Assembly: GCA_013396525.1 (NCBI GenBank) | Contig: VWYX01000896.1 | Location: 172,718 to 236,717 of the forward strand | Direction: 5' to 3' | From: Chaetorhynchus papuensis | Lineage: Eukaryota > Chordata > Aves > Passeriformes > Rhipiduridae | Length of the DNA: 64,000 bases | Shown: positions 36,241 through 49,076 of the stretch, piece by piece | Layout: every line of letters starts with the position of its first letter | How positions within the stretch are numbered: position 1 is the stretch's first letter | Made by a program: the position numbers and the translations under genes | Notes under the pieces: generated by a model | Seen by the model: only the letters and a program-made list of their open reading frames with translations | Database searches by the model: none | What the model was told of the DNA's origin: nothing

Positions 36241-39200
36241 GCACAAATAAAACTACAAGGAGAAACCGCAGTTGCTCCGACACAAATCCCCGTCTCACCA
36301 CCACACAGAGCTCCCATTAGCCACCCTCCCTCCCTGCCTTTTCTTTCACCCCCATTTTTAATAACTATAAGAGATGAGATGCTGTGCGCTGATCCATCTC
36401 GCTGTGATCGTAATATAGACGGGATTCCAAAGGGACTTCATAAATGCACATTATATGAAAATATTCTACCCAGTACAGCTTTGTTTGTTCTGTTTCTTTT
36501 CCTGTGGAAGTACACCTTATGGAAAGATGATGTCTATCTATTTTCATCTTGTTCCCAGATCTTAGATTAGATTATGCACCCCCTGGCAAATATGGTCTAA
36601 AGCTGTCAAAGGTAGAGCTCCAAAGACCCATAATGTTCTCATAGGTGTTGTGAAAGAAAGAGACAACATTAAAAAGAGAAGTCTAATTTAGTGTAACTTC
36701 AGGTATTAGACTACACAGAGAACTCACAGTCCCAGACTGCATTTTCTTGGACCTCAAAGTCACTCCACCACAAGACCCAAATCTGTCAGACGAGTGTTCA
36801 CATTAATTTCATCAAACACTTGGACAGGCAAATTCAGAAACAACATGGAGCTGAAACATATCATAGAAATCTTTCCTGAAAAGTGGGTGCTGTGCTTATC
36901 CGACTGTTTGTTTCCTATGGTGAAAGATATATGCATGCAATACATGTTAGCAACAAACCCAAAAATTCTACTTCCATTTAATTCCTGGTGGAGCAGCAGA
37001 ATGAGGCAGCAAAAAAGCTAAAATCATTTTCCATTTTGTTGCACGCCATCCACAGAACTGTTTATTAAGATGGTGAGACTTTCAAAGAACAAGCCTCATG
37101 CAAGGCAGAGTATTTATGAAAGCTGTAATCATGTAGGGGATACCTAATCATACATGATTATCTAGCTTGGGTAGGGAATTGAGTAAGGTCAGGGAAGAAC
37201 AGCTGAGTTGTCACCATTGGAATTAACTTTAGATCAAGCCATGACATGTTTTTCAGTGTAAATTAAACTGAACTAAATCGTAAAGGGTTTAGGAGTTTAG
37301 ACAGAAAGCAAGGGCGTGGGTCAGCAAAAACACCTGCACAGGAAAACTCAATTTAATTATATCACTACTTGGAAAACTATCAGGATATCTGGGGACAGGG
37401 GTGGGAAATCAAAGCAGGATTTCAAGATAAATCACCTGCATAAAGAAAACAGCTGTAAAACCTCGTAGAAATATAGACTCCAGAATTCTGTCTTGAAATG
37501 TATGGATCTATTACTTGTTTTCACACCCATCAAAGAGAAAGGAGGCTCTTTGGCTGTTGGATGGAAGGTGAAGCATAGGAGGTTTTTTGCATGGATTCTC
37601 TCTTTTTTGCCTCTAACCCTCCCCAAAGATAAGCTCTAGCAACTGAGGCTCTCTATGCTGGTCCTTTTAAAGCTCGGTCAGGACATTTGAATATTTGTGA
37701 GATGTGTAGAATTATCTGCAAGTAGAGTGAAAATAACAGTAAAAGCAGTAGCAGTAAATTTAGGAAAAAAACCTTTAATCTAAACTCACAGTGAATGTGA
37801 TTAGTTTTCAGGCTTTGCTCTGCCAGCTTGGATTTATGTTTGCTTGATAAATATATTCCTCCTTCTGGAGCATTTGGTAAATGCTTGTTTCCTTAAAGTT
37901 TTCTTTATCCAAGAACTGTAATGGTTTGAAAAAGGCTGACATGAACTGAACTGTGTAAAGTGACTTGTGAGTGATAACTGAAGTCTCCTTTAGACAGCTG
38001 AAAATAATTTCTAAAAGTGTAAAATTGAAAAAATAAAAATGTGGGTGCCCTTCAAGACATTTCTAAGGCACTTTGAAAGATAATTCTGTGCTCCTAGGTG
38101 TAAATCTAGATTATTTTGATAGCTGGTGGGAAACAATCCAAGGGTTGCCTGCTCTGTAGTTCTTCCACAGGTAAAACTGTGGCTTTGTTTTCATCCAAAG
38201 CCTGGTTCCAGCTGCTCTTGGTACACACATCTCTGTTCAAGCAGCATCCTAACCACTGTGCCTGGCTGGAATGGGCGTGACAAGCAAGATGGGCAGATAC
38301 GGAATTCCTGAACTGCGGCTATGGAGAGGAATTTTATCAGTCCCCCCCCGAAGCACGTTGCTGGTAGCAGTGTGCACACAAGGTTATCTGGTGGAAATGC
38401 TGACACCCCTCTGAAGTGCACTGCTCTGTGGTGCTGCTGTGGAGGGAGGGGGTCTTTATCTGCACCGGTTGCTGCAGTGCCTCCCTTCCTGTGGGCCAGC
38501 CCGGGTCAGGCTGCTGTGACCACCAGGGACCTCTGTCCCTGCTTTCTTGGGCACAGCTGGAGTTTGGGGGCAGAGAAAGGGAAATCCTGACTCATACCCT
38601 ATGTCTTGGGTGCTGCAGTGTCACAGGGAAAGCCACAGCTCAGTGTAAGGCCTTGGCTCTGCAATTAAATCCCTGAAAAAAGGAGGGGAGAGAGAGGGGA
38701 CAGGGAGATGCTGAAAAGGCAGAATGTTTCTTGCAGTCCGTAAATCATCAAACAAGCATAATGACAAAAGCCTAATGAGGCTCAAAAGACACAAAACTGT
38801 GAGTTCAACTGAAAACAAAAATAATCTGAGAATGGGGAGAGATTGATGGTAGTGATAACTTCATTTTATGAAGACACTTCATGAGTGAGTGTGCATTTCA
38901 GAAGGGCAAAGGGGAGGTACTACGCTGTAGTGCCCAATTTATGAGCTGCAAGTGTAAGAAGCCAGGGAAATAAACATCACCATGAGAATCAAAGAGCACC
39001 TGCCACGCTGCAGGTACCTGCACATCACACAGACACCTTCTGCCAAGGCAGGTGGAAAGAAAAGCCCGATAGTAAACCAAAATTTGTTTCATACGCCTCC
39101 CCATGAGGATCAAGGAGAAACCCAGCTCCTCAGTTTGGAGCCTTGTGTAGCCATTCATACTCTCTGCACAGCAGAAATGTGCTGACAGATGGATCAAGAG

Positions 39201-40259
39201 AAATGGAATATATTATAGCGCTGAATGAGCTCACGGGCTGAGCGTTGGGTTTGATCTGATGAATGCAAGATCAGCTCTTAATGCAGATGAGAATACTGAT
39301 TATACTGTGATTACCATGCTTCAGTGTTTCAGAGCACATATATGTCTGCATCCAGCTGAAGTCTGAAATAAATAATGAAACTCAAAGGGCTTTTTGGCCT
39401 TCTGTAAGGGATGTCCATGTTTTATTTTTCAGGGCTAGAATCCTGCTACAAAAGGAGGCAAAAATCAAGACATAAATGCCTTGATTCAGTTAAAAGCCAT
39501 TTACTTTCTTCCATTCTTGTTAAGTCCTCCTGGAACTAATGTTTCCTTCCCTCCAACAGCGAAGCACTACAAATGTGTTCTGCTTTTTGTATGTTAATGG
39601 CTGGAGTTTAAGTTGGAAATTGCTCCACTATCAATTATGTGAGCTGACTCGAGCAAGGAGACACAGGCACCGAATACCAAATAACTGCCTGGCTGGAAAG
39701 GGGGAGGAGGGGTGAGCAAAGCCTTTGGAAAGCAGGGAGCACTTATGGAAGCACACCTTCAGTTGGGGTTTTTTTTGCATTATTGAATGAGTCAGATTGG
39801 TTTTGGAGAGCAGGAGTGGTCCTGAGCCATCCTGGGGGCACCACTGCCTGGCAGGAGGAGCTCGAATAAGGATGCTGCAAATGCAGGTGCTTTGTCCCTG
39901 CTGTGTGCTGGCTGCCCCTGCCCGCCTTCAGAGGGGTACATTTGCTGCATTTAACATATTTAGTGACAAAATTGGGAAAACCACTTGCTTCAGTAATTTA
40001 TGTGTACTTCGTGAAGAGATTGCTTTACTCGGAGATGCCCTCAGGCACAGTGATCAGGAGGCCTGGCACAAGTTGCCTTCCCCGTGTGCAGAAAGCTGCA
40101 CGTGTGGGTGGCATGGGTGCTGTGATTTAGACACCCTGCATGGCCAGGCTGACAGGACTGATGTGCTGATGGGTGTCTTTAAGCTGTTACGGTGTCTGAA
40201 AGCCACACACCATTAGCCAGGTGACACTTGGTGCCTAGATACTGCTGTGATTGATGCTC

Positions 40260-40265
40260 TAATAA
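40260..40265 (+). terminator. AATAAA polyadenylation-type hexamer with G-rich downstream tract
   Basis: AATAAA is followed within 11 bases by the G-rich run at 40276-40305, an arrangement known from polyadenylation and pause sites. The hexamer alone is common by chance in 64 kb. No transcript is known here. Confidence 0.2.
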
Positions 40266-40275
40266 AGACCTGAGA

Positions 40276-40305
40276 GGGAAGGGTGGGGGAGAGGGAGGGG
40301 ATGGG
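40276..40305 (+). other. Strong G-quadruplex motif
   Basis: Six runs of three or more G bases lie within 30 bases with loops of one to three bases, comfortably meeting the usual four-run, short-loop rule. It also contains GGGGGAGAGGGAGGGG, similar to MAZ-type sites. Confidence 0.85.
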
Positions 40306-42730
40306 CTCATGGAAATGACCTTATCCCAAGAGTGGCCAAATACCCGTGATGGCCGTGAAAACTAAGGACAGTAAAGAAAAAGAATTAATTTGTATTCAGC
40401 TGAGGATTCGGCACAGTAGAAAGAGGAATTAATAAAGTAGAAGCTCCCTATTTTCCATTTTAACATCAATATATTAAGCAGCTGATAAAATCCAGTAGAG
40501 AAGGAAATGCTATCCTTTTGCATACGGAGTGCCTTCAGTATATAAAGGGGAAAGTCTGTCTGGGGCTTAAGGTGTTAGCATGGGACTCTGGATGCTATTA
40601 ACTTCTCCCTGTGGACTTTTTATGTCACCCTGGTAGAGTCATAAATCCTCTCTCTTGCCCTTTCTAAAAGTAATTTACCCATTATAGAGGGGCTGAGAGT
40701 AGAAATGTCATTATTCATGCTAGAAGGGCATTGGCCACCATAACGAATTCAAGTACTGTACTCGGAGAAGACACTTGAGTTACTCAGATGGGAGGACAAA
40801 ACAGTGTTTGTCTCTGCCATGCTGATTCTGTGGAAGGAATTTGATGTTAATTGCTACCAGGCACCCCAAAAAATGTCATTTATTACCAGGAATGCAAGGA
40901 CAGGGTTTCTGCTGACTTCCTCTATGGTGGTGTGTCCTTGCTGCGAGGAAACAGCCTGGGACTGGAGGGATTTCAACAGCTTCTCCCTAAAAAATTACAA
41001 TTGCTTGACTCCTCTTTTCTCCCATGGCCTGGGAAGGGGAAACTTTAGAAATGGGTTTGCAAGGAAACAGCAGGGTGTTGCTCAGCACACATGGTTAGTC
41101 CCAGCTTGAGGAGGGAAGATTTGGCCTGTCTCAACTCCGAATAATGAAATGGAATTGAGGGGCACACTGAGGCTGCCTGCCACAAGCACCTAAATTGAAT
41201 GTCGTGGCTCCTCTTCTGCCAAACTCCAGAGAAATGAACAACTGAGGCCAGGGCCGGCCAGGCCAGGTCATGAATTCAGTGTCTCTTCTTCACCCTGTCC
41301 TTTCCAGACCATCTGTCCAATGGGGCAAAAAATACCTTTATTTAATAAAAGTTCTTCTAAACTTTTAGTGATTGATAAAGGCAAGTATCATCGACACATC
41401 GCGTCACAGGAACTCTGCGTATCCAAGGGGAACGTGGTGCTTTTTATCAAGTTAAAAAAAAAACCCTCACTGTTGTGGTATCCTTGCCAAAAAATGCCAT
41501 TTTAAGGGTGGCTTGCTGCCGTTGAGCAGCTGGGAATACTGGGAAGCCAAATCACCTGTTCCTCTCTTGGCTGCTCCCTTGCGTGTTGCTACCAGACTTG
41601 ATTCGCTTCAGGTGTCATTTGTGGGGAACAGGAATGTGAAGGGGCTCATGTTTCCCAAACTGTTACTTTATAATAGATAAAGTAGAGCAATGCATAATTC
41701 ATAACACTGCTTTGGGACTTGTTTTTTAGGCATGTATTTATATCCTAACTACTTTCTGTGAAATTAATTCGTGTTCTGTGACAAGTGACTTTCACCAAGC
41801 TTTGTGTTTCTGTTCTGATCAATTCTACCCTACGTGCACAAGTGGCTTTCTTTACCATGTCCACGTGACAGTCTCAATTGTAAAACAGAGTTTGGGGGGT
41901 TTTTTCTTCCAACCAGATTAGGTAAATAAGACAAAAGGAAGGAATGTTGTAACTGCACTATAGATTTTTTTTTTTTTCCCCAGGCAGATGTATCCTTTTT
42001 ATGGTTTAGCAAGAGACATAGTAGTTTTCATGTGGACTGTAATCTAGATGGTTTTATCTGGTCTTGAAGACATCTGTTTGAGTTTGTCAGCTGTATGTCA
42101 CAATTACTTGCTGTTTTATTTCTGTCAGCTGTTTTGAGATATAGATACTGCTCAGATGCTGTCTCTGACTGAACTTTGGACTTGTGCTTTTGCTCTTTTT
42201 GTGCTCATTATTTCCTCTTCCACTGCCAAATTGTCTTAATTTAGGTAAGTTATTATCAGCAAAAAGCTTCCCTGAGTTTATTAACAGCCATTTGTCCAGG
42301 TAATCTGTTTTTCAGGTTAGTAGTTAGAGAAATTGTCTCCCCCTGTGTCCAAGCAGCTTCTGCCGGTTTTTAAGATGGAATATTTCTATCTCATCTTTGG
42401 CCAAGGTCAGTATTTCGTGTGACATGAGTCATTTAGAGACTACCATAGGTCACCTAGAATTTACTAATCTGAGACCAGCAGCACTCCAAAGGGTCTGTGA
42501 GAGGAGCTTTGAGCACTGGATTATGGCCTAAGGGGACAGAGAGCTAATCCTGCCATAAACAAGAAGACAATCTGTCCGCAGTGTCCCGCAATTAGTTGGC
42601 ATAATTAGTCATAAAAACACTTTGTAGAGGGCTCACACAGCTTCTGTGATGGACATGCACACCCTCTGTAACACAGAGAGGAGATATAATGATATATAAT
42701 GTGTATCTACGTGTGCTGCAGAGGAAGGAG

Positions 42731-43004
42731 TGAGAGGGACGGCTCAAGGACAGCTTTGCAACCACTTCTGTGGGCTCCACGTGCATCCCACGGTCCCACT
42801 GCAGCTGCACCGAGGACAGGCCAGAGAGATCCAAGGGGTTTACGCCGTGCACGGGATGCACACGGGATGAGAGGGACGGCTCAAGGACAGCTTTGCAACC
42901 ACTTCTGTGGGCTCCACGTGCATCCCACGGTCCCACTGCAGCTGCACCGAGGACAGGCCAGAGAGATCCAAGGGGTTTACGCCGTGCACGGGATGCACAC
43001 GGGA
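42731..43004. repeat. Exact 137-bp tandem duplication
   Basis: 42731-42867 and 42868-43004 are identical by eye over all 137 bases, with two bases of matching overlap (TG) at the junction. Each unit is GC-rich, has several CpGs and contains one CACGTG E-box (42778-42783 and 42915-42920). 137 is not a multiple of three, so the copies are read in different frames and do not encode a repeated peptide. This duplication creates the long open frames seen here on both strands. Absence of differences implies a recent event, a polymorphism or an assembly artefact. Confidence 0.95.
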
Positions 43005-43014
43005 TGCACACGGG
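42993..43014. repeat. 11-bp minisatellite, two units
   Basis: ATGCACACGGG occurs twice in tandem at the end of the second 137-bp copy, while the first copy has a single unit (42856-42866) before the next duplication begins. The local sequence is therefore prone to slippage. Confidence 0.85.
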
Positions 43015-43977
43015 ATACCCACGACGTCCTCAGGCTCACGTTAGCACAGATGCAGCCAAAGTCGTCTGTTTTTAAGGATGAGATTCCTGAAAACACAAGA
43101 GAGTCTCGTGAACGGTCCGGCTGGGGAGTTTCCTTAATGTGTGAAATATGAGATGCGGAATCCCCAGTTCTACAGCTCGAAATCCAGAGGAGGTTAAATG
43201 GTGAGGCAACCCTATTTAATTTTACATTTAATTTTAGCTGAGCGTTGGCTTCTTTCCTCACCAACTTGCCAGAAAAACTGCAGGGTAATTTTCTGTTTAT
43301 CTCAAAGGCACCAGCCAAACCCAGACTGAACTTTTCTCGTGCAGAGGAGAAACGCTGCTGATCAAAGGCCAAATTTGAATTTGATTATTTTCCTCTTATG
43401 GTTGAGTGGTACTAATCATGTAGGCTGTAGTTATGGGGAAGAAGAAAAAACCCCATGGAGACCTAAATTTGTTCTTAGTAGATTATTTTACAATCCAAGG
43501 GTTTCTCTTTGCTTTATAGTGACATTATGACGTAGCACAGTGGAAAGAGGGAGCTGGCCACAAACTGGTGTGTCAGGTCTCCCAGCTCAGGTTTTCCTGC
43601 ACTCCCTACTTAGCCAACAAAATTTAGGTCCTTACCTGGCTGGTGGTAGCTGGTGATTTAGGGAACCCAAATGCATAATAAGATTTTTGCTGTGAAATAG
43701 CCTGCATTTCTCTCAGTCTTGCAGCAGCCTGAGATTTTCCATGTGTATAATCCATGGTCAAGGCCACGGATGCAATCAGATTCATCAGGTCCACATAGGC
43801 GTTGTCGAATGACTTAACATGTCATGAACTACCATCATTTTAATTTACCTGTCGCTCAATATTTATACCTTGGCTTCTAAGAAAATGCCAGGTTTTAAAG
43901 GTTATTTGAGGAGGTATTACTTCTGCTCTAAAAATGTGTTGCCTAACTGAATTTCATGACTAGGAATTAAAGCAGTA

Positions 43978-44058
43978 GGTAGGGTGGTTGGGGTTTTGAG
44001 GAGGGTTTGTTGTTGTTTTTTGGTGTTGGTGTTGGTTGGTTGTGGGGTTTTTTTTCTG
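43978..44058. repeat. G/T-rich low-complexity tract
   Basis: Nearly all G and T on the plus strand, with GTTGGT and TTGTTG units and some GGG runs. The complementary strand gives an artefactual Thr/Gln/Lys/Pro-rich frame. Confidence 0.85.
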
Positions 44059-47000
44059 TTTGCCAATTGCTTAGTAACCCGTTGCAGCTGTGCTCTATTT
44101 AGGGTAGCACAGACCACGGTTAATTGATTTTAGCTCCAGATTTAAGTCCCTCTAAAGGCACCTTTAGCACTTCTAAAGGTTTAGAAGCCACCAGTAGCCA
44201 GTACAGAGTGAGGTAGTCCTAAACGAAGATTAAATGCATGTTTTTTCTTCCTCTGGTGTTGCCAATTGAGTAAAACTGAATCACTGTGTATCTTGTGCAG
44301 ATGGAGAGGAAATAAATGTGTTTTCTGTTGTATTATGTGCCTAGTGCTGTTTTACAGCTCAGAAAAGATAGCTTAATTGAGACTGTCTGTGCATGGCACT
44401 CCCTGTGTTTAGTGTTTCGCCAGCTTGCAGGAAGGAACCGTGGTTTCTTGCCAGATCAAACATCACAGCAGAATATACGCTTCCCTAAACACAAACTGCA
44501 TCATGTTTTCTTGGCCTCCACCACTAAAAAAAAAAGCGTGCACTCCCTACCACTTTGAATGCTGGCATCGCAGTCGCCTTGCTTGTGAGGACTGGCTTTT
44601 ATTAGGTCTAGCTGGTGAGCTGCATTTTCTGCAATGAGCAAGGCTGTAAAATCTCTGCCAGCCACAGGCCCTGCTGGCTCCCCACGTGAGACGTGTGTCA
44701 CTCACTCACGCTGTGGTCACAAAACCACTGCAGGCTTCCCGTGGCAGCCCTGGGTGCACTGGAGCAGAGCAGCTGTGCTTGGCTGACTCCTGTTGGCAGC
44801 TGGGGTGTGGAAGGAGTGACCACCGGGAACATCCCAATGGATCCTGCGGCAGGAGCAGCAGCTTCAGTCAGCGCGGGGACACCTGGCAGCGTGCCACGAG
44901 GAGGGAAGTAGCACCTATCCAAATTAAACATTTTAAACCCTTTATTTCATCGCAAGCTGCTGCTGGTCGGTGGCACGGAGGAATCTGTGCTCTCTCCATT
45001 GGTGCTGGTGACAGAAATTCCAACAGAATTACTGCAGTGTGCAGCCTTTGCTGCCATGGCATCGTCCCTAGCTAAAGCATTACACGGGCCACAGATCCCG
45101 TGGTGCTGCTCTGTTTGTGCCCCACCACCACACAGACCTGCCGCTGACCCGGTCTGTGGGATGCCATGTGACACCACAACCTCAGTGAGCAGTTTTATGA
45201 GCCCACGGGGTGCAGAGTGCTCTGGATCTTGCTCTTCAAGGTGCTTTAGGCAGCTGTGAACTGCGAATGTGATGACAGAGCTACCGACTGACACGTGAGG
45301 TAAACCTGAGATCGAGCATTTTGGCTGAGGTTTTGTGCTGGTGGGCTGGTAGGTCTGGCTTGGATCACTCCACCCACAGAGGATATTTGGAATCTACTCA
45401 CAGCTGCAGGAAACGGCCACTGAAACCCATGGCCCATTTGCAGAGTACAGAGCAGCATGAGATGGCACAATATATTCCAGGACAGATTTTTTTGTCACTG
45501 GCTGAGCCCACTCAATCAATGGACTTACTGGGGTTGATGGATATGTCTAAAACTTGGGAGAGAGTTTTACTGTATTCCCAGACTGTACTCCAGTGCCATT
45601 GGGCTGTCTCCTCAACATTCACTGGCTTTTTCCCCCCCTTTCCCCCCACTAGAGTGTATCTGCCCTGCAGCCTGGATATATCCCCAGCTGCAAGTGGGTC
45701 TCAAAGGGCTGTTAGTGGCGTGGGTAAATATGGCAGAATAAACCCTCTTTATTTTTGCATACTCCATCCCTCAAATCTTTAGAGTTGGAATCTGCAATTT
45801 CCAACCCAGCTGGCTTTCATGCTTTTCTTGAAGAGAGTTTTGCCAAAATACCAACAATGGCCTCAACTGTTTGTTGGTTTGGCACAGCTGTGTTCACAGT
45901 GGTCTTCATAAAACAACTGCAATATTTAGAGAAATGCACAAGAAATTTGAGACTGTTAATTGTTAAATATTTTTGCACAAAGCATGACATTAAAAAGATT
46001 TTCCCTCTGTTTTTTCTGTTCAGCAACTGTGGGAATTTCCAGTCTTAAGTGACAGTTTCTCTTATTACTGTGTGGAAAAAAAATAATTTCGTAAGTCAGC
46101 AAAGCCAGTTAAAACTCCCATTTTAGTAGTTTTAACAATAGAAAAATGATTTTGGTCAGCCCTTCAGTTTCATAGAAACTAAAAAGGGCTTTCTTATTGC
46201 AAAACTGCAAGGTCATTCAAGTGGAAAGCAGCCTGATCCTGTGTAGCCAAGCTGGACTTGCAACTAAAGGAAAGAAAGCACAAATCATACATAGCAGGGG
46301 TCCTCACACCCAGCCAAAATACGTTTGCCCCAAAACTTCCTTTTCCCGACCCTATTGTTGTCCTCCTGCAAGCCTCAGGCCTCTCAGCTGGGAATTGTTT
46401 GTATTTCAGCATCGCTGAGGCCAAGAGCAGATCCATCCCTTCCAAGCTCCGTGGGCCATGAGCTTTCCCTTCCAGAGGGTTTGGTTCCCTTCGTGCCCAG
46501 AGGAGCCGTGCTGGATCGCTCCTACCAAGCGAGGTGCTGCACCAGACTGGGACAGTTCCTCATCCTGAAATCCCTTTTCACTGGACATTGTGCTTCCCCT
46601 CTGCCCTTCAGGTGGTGATCTCGGTTCTGCCAGCCCCCTCAGCCCTGCCAAGCTGTGCTGACTGGGCATCCTCTCCATGCAAATAGGGGAAAAGTCATTA
46701 GTTTCCTAGGCACTCCTCAGCCTGGCTAATTAAGCTTGTTCCACAGACTGGAGGACTGTTAATTGGTCATTCCTAATCAGTGCCTGCCAGGGGAGGACTC
46801 AGTAATGATATGACATAAAACCAGAGCCTTATCCTAGGTTCAGGGGTTTGCAGCTGTAACTGCTGGAATGGAATGGCGAGTTATTTAAAAGAAATATTTT
46901 AAATACGTGGAAAGGTCACTTGAAGGAATTTGACTGAACTGTAAGCTGCCACTTCAGGGAATAGAAGGAAAATGACCTCCTTTGCTATGGAGACTGAAAT

Positions 47001-47898
47001 ATTGCCAAGCCTTGAAATATTCAGATGATTGGTCAGCTGCCAAAAACTTGCTATTCATGAAATGCCTGGTGTATACAAGCTTGTAGGGCCATTACAGATC
47101 TTAATGAGCTACAATAGAGACTTCTGCTTTACAAAAGGCAGAGGAAGCAGCTTGTCCTACCAGATCCTCCCTTTCTGTGCTGTTCTACAAGCGTGGGACC
47201 AGAGAGCCGAGTGCCATGCTTTGGTGGGAGCGATGGGCCGGCTTTGAGCAAGCCCAGGAAGGTGTTTGCCATGCAGGCAAGCTGTCTGCCATACATCTCA
47301 TTAGATGACTTGATTAGGTTTTTGCCTGAGCCCCCACGGCCCTGGAGTCGTCCTTGTTTAAAGCCATTCTTTGGCTGCTCAGTTTTGAATTTGTGATCAG
47401 TGCAGCCCCAGCATCTGTCAATCTCCAATCCCAACTCTCCTGCTTCTGCACGTTTGAATGAGGCTGCAAAGCACCTGATTAGATGGAGGATCATGCCCTG
47501 CTGCTCTTTTTCTCAGTCCTGGTTTACTCAGCTAAGTCACTCACTGCTTTACTGGCAATTGCAAGGCAGGCGCTGCTAATAAGCCACTTGCTTTCCAGAA
47601 ACCAGGCTCTGCTCCATGAATTCCCACTCACACACTCCGTGATCACCAGAGCTAAAAAACTGCTTTTGTTTTTGGTTTTTTTGTACAAGATTGATTTGTT
47701 CCTCTCTAAGAATTCACATTTTAACCTTTAGTTTATCTGGCATGAAATTGAGAAATGCAGGTGACCCCTGATCAGATGTTCAAACCATTCCAGTCTCACT
47801 ATTGAAAAGTCCTTGTCTGAATTTTTGCTGTTTTCTGGTCATTAAGCTTATTCTGAAAAAGCCAGAAAGCTGTCTGATAGTCATAGTAGGAGGTTTGA

Positions 47899-47917
47899 TT
47901 TTTTTTTTTTTTTTTTT
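47899..47917. repeat. Poly(T) run, 19 bases
   Basis: Nineteen consecutive T bases. It could be the tail of a minus-strand retroposed copy, but nothing on the right (47918 onward) resembles a gene or SINE that I know. Confidence 0.88.
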
Positions 47918-48544
47918 GAGAAGGAAACCAAATGGCAGCTCGAGGCTTTCAGGGGCTGAAGGTTGGCTTTACCAAACATGCAAAAGGGCTACTGATTTTT
48001 TGTTCTCCATTTCTAGTTTTCGCAAGAATTAGGTGTTGTTCTCAGCATGCTGCGTGAATTTGTCTGCAAAGCTCCCAGCAAAATCCAATAAAAAAAGAAA
48101 AAGCTATTCCTCATATAACTTAGTAGTTTCTAGCATAATCCTTGCCAAAAAGTTGGAAAACAGTATAAAATCTAATAAGAATTTATTGAGCTGTGTAGGA
48201 GGAATGAAGTACCTCCAGAATTGTATTATATCAGACGGTTTCACCAAAGGAACATCAATTTGTAAGCATAAAATTAATAAAAAAACCCCTCAGCTTGCTG
48301 AAAATGCTCTGAAAAGGTTTCGGTGAACTTTCCCACGAGCCCTGCGTGCTGCACACCTGCTGTGTAATGCCCATTTTAACGATATGGCAGAGGCTAAAAT
48401 CTGCTTTCTTATATCATTTTAAACGCATCACTGGTGTATCAGTGACTGCTAACAGAGCAACCGGCTGCTCTGGATTACTGCAAGGGAGTGAAGCTGCCGT
48501 GGGGGAGTGTAATTCCGGTTTTCCACACAGGGATGACTTTTGCA

Positions 48545-48656
48545 GGGCTCTGAGCAGCCTGGTCTGGTGGGAGGTGTCCCTGCCCATGGCATAAGGCTTG
48601 GAACGGGATGATCTTTAAGGTCCCTTCCACCCCAAAGCGTTCTGCGATTTTATGAA
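48545..48656 (+). mobile_element. CR1 LINE, 3'-terminal fragment
   Basis: About 110 bases with GAGCAGCCTGGTCTGGTGGG, AGGTGTCCCTGCCCATGGCA and AAGGTCCCTTCCACCCCAAA in CR1 order. It ends with a single degraded tail unit (GCGATTTTATGA). Confidence 0.92.
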
Positions 48657-49002
48657 ATAATTGCCAATATTTATTTAGAGTAGGTCTCTAGGGCTTCGGA
48701 CCAGACTTTTGTGGAAGGATTAGTTCAGTCTGCTGGGAAAGGTGCTGTGTGTTTGTGATTAAATCCTGCCCAAGCAGCGTGTGCAGGTACCTGAATTTGT
48801 GCTGTAAAGCTGCAGCAGAAAGTCCCTCTGAGCTATTAAAGGTTTCACTTGTTGTCTTCACCTCACTCCATTTCTTTTCCTGGTTCTGCAACACTTTTCC
48901 TTTGAAGGCAGCAACTTAAATTAAGCTGTTTTGAAGGCTGGCTTTCACAGCTGCCTGGCCTGATGCTAATTTTGGAACAGAGCAGCCCGAGAGGTCAGAA
49001 CC

Positions 49003-49037
49003 GCCCCTCCATCCCTCCATCCGTCCTTCCTTCCCTG
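49003..49037. repeat. (CCAT)n / (CCTT)n imperfect microsatellite
   Basis: Pyrimidine-rich tetranucleotide units with variants (TCCA, CCGT, CCTT). Confidence 0.8.
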
Positions 49038-49063
49038 TGCAGGGGGATGCGCCGGGCTCCGGC

Positions 49064-49076
49064 TGACCCCTAGTGG
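49064..49076 (-). promoter_or_regulatory. CTCF-like motif
   Basis: Read on the minus strand it is CCACTAGGGGTCA, one mismatch from the CTCF core CCACYAGRKGGCA (remembered consensus). It sits in a GC-rich patch, which suits CTCF sites. Confidence 0.35.

Larger units (their letters stand above)
35615..42725. other. Long unique noncoding stretch
   Basis: Seven kilobases without dispersed repeats. The longest frame, 139 codons at 39797-40216, has no recognisable domain and is discussed with the polyadenylation-like signal downstream. C8 and T-rich runs occur at 38342 and near 41967. No tRNA or known ncRNA was seen. Confidence 0.55.
43015..48544. other. Unique noncoding stretch, GC-richer at 44650-45300
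   Basis: Single-copy sequence with overlapping frames on both strands in the GC-richer part (129, 115 and 153 codons). None shows a domain, and their number and length fit chance. No mobile element or RNA gene was recognised. Confidence 0.55.

Noticed and set aside
42592..43151. Long frames on both strands (139 and 150 codons) over the tandem duplication
   Set aside because: They arise from GC-rich duplicated DNA. The 137-bp period shifts the frame, so the peptide copies are unrelated in phase.
45321..45782. 153-codon plus-strand open frame
   Set aside because: No domain, splice signals or codon pattern. Several frames of this length are expected by chance.
47899..47917. Poly(T) run as the tail of a reverse retrocopy
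   Set aside because: The adjacent sequence on the right does not resemble any transcript I know, and no target-site duplication was seen.
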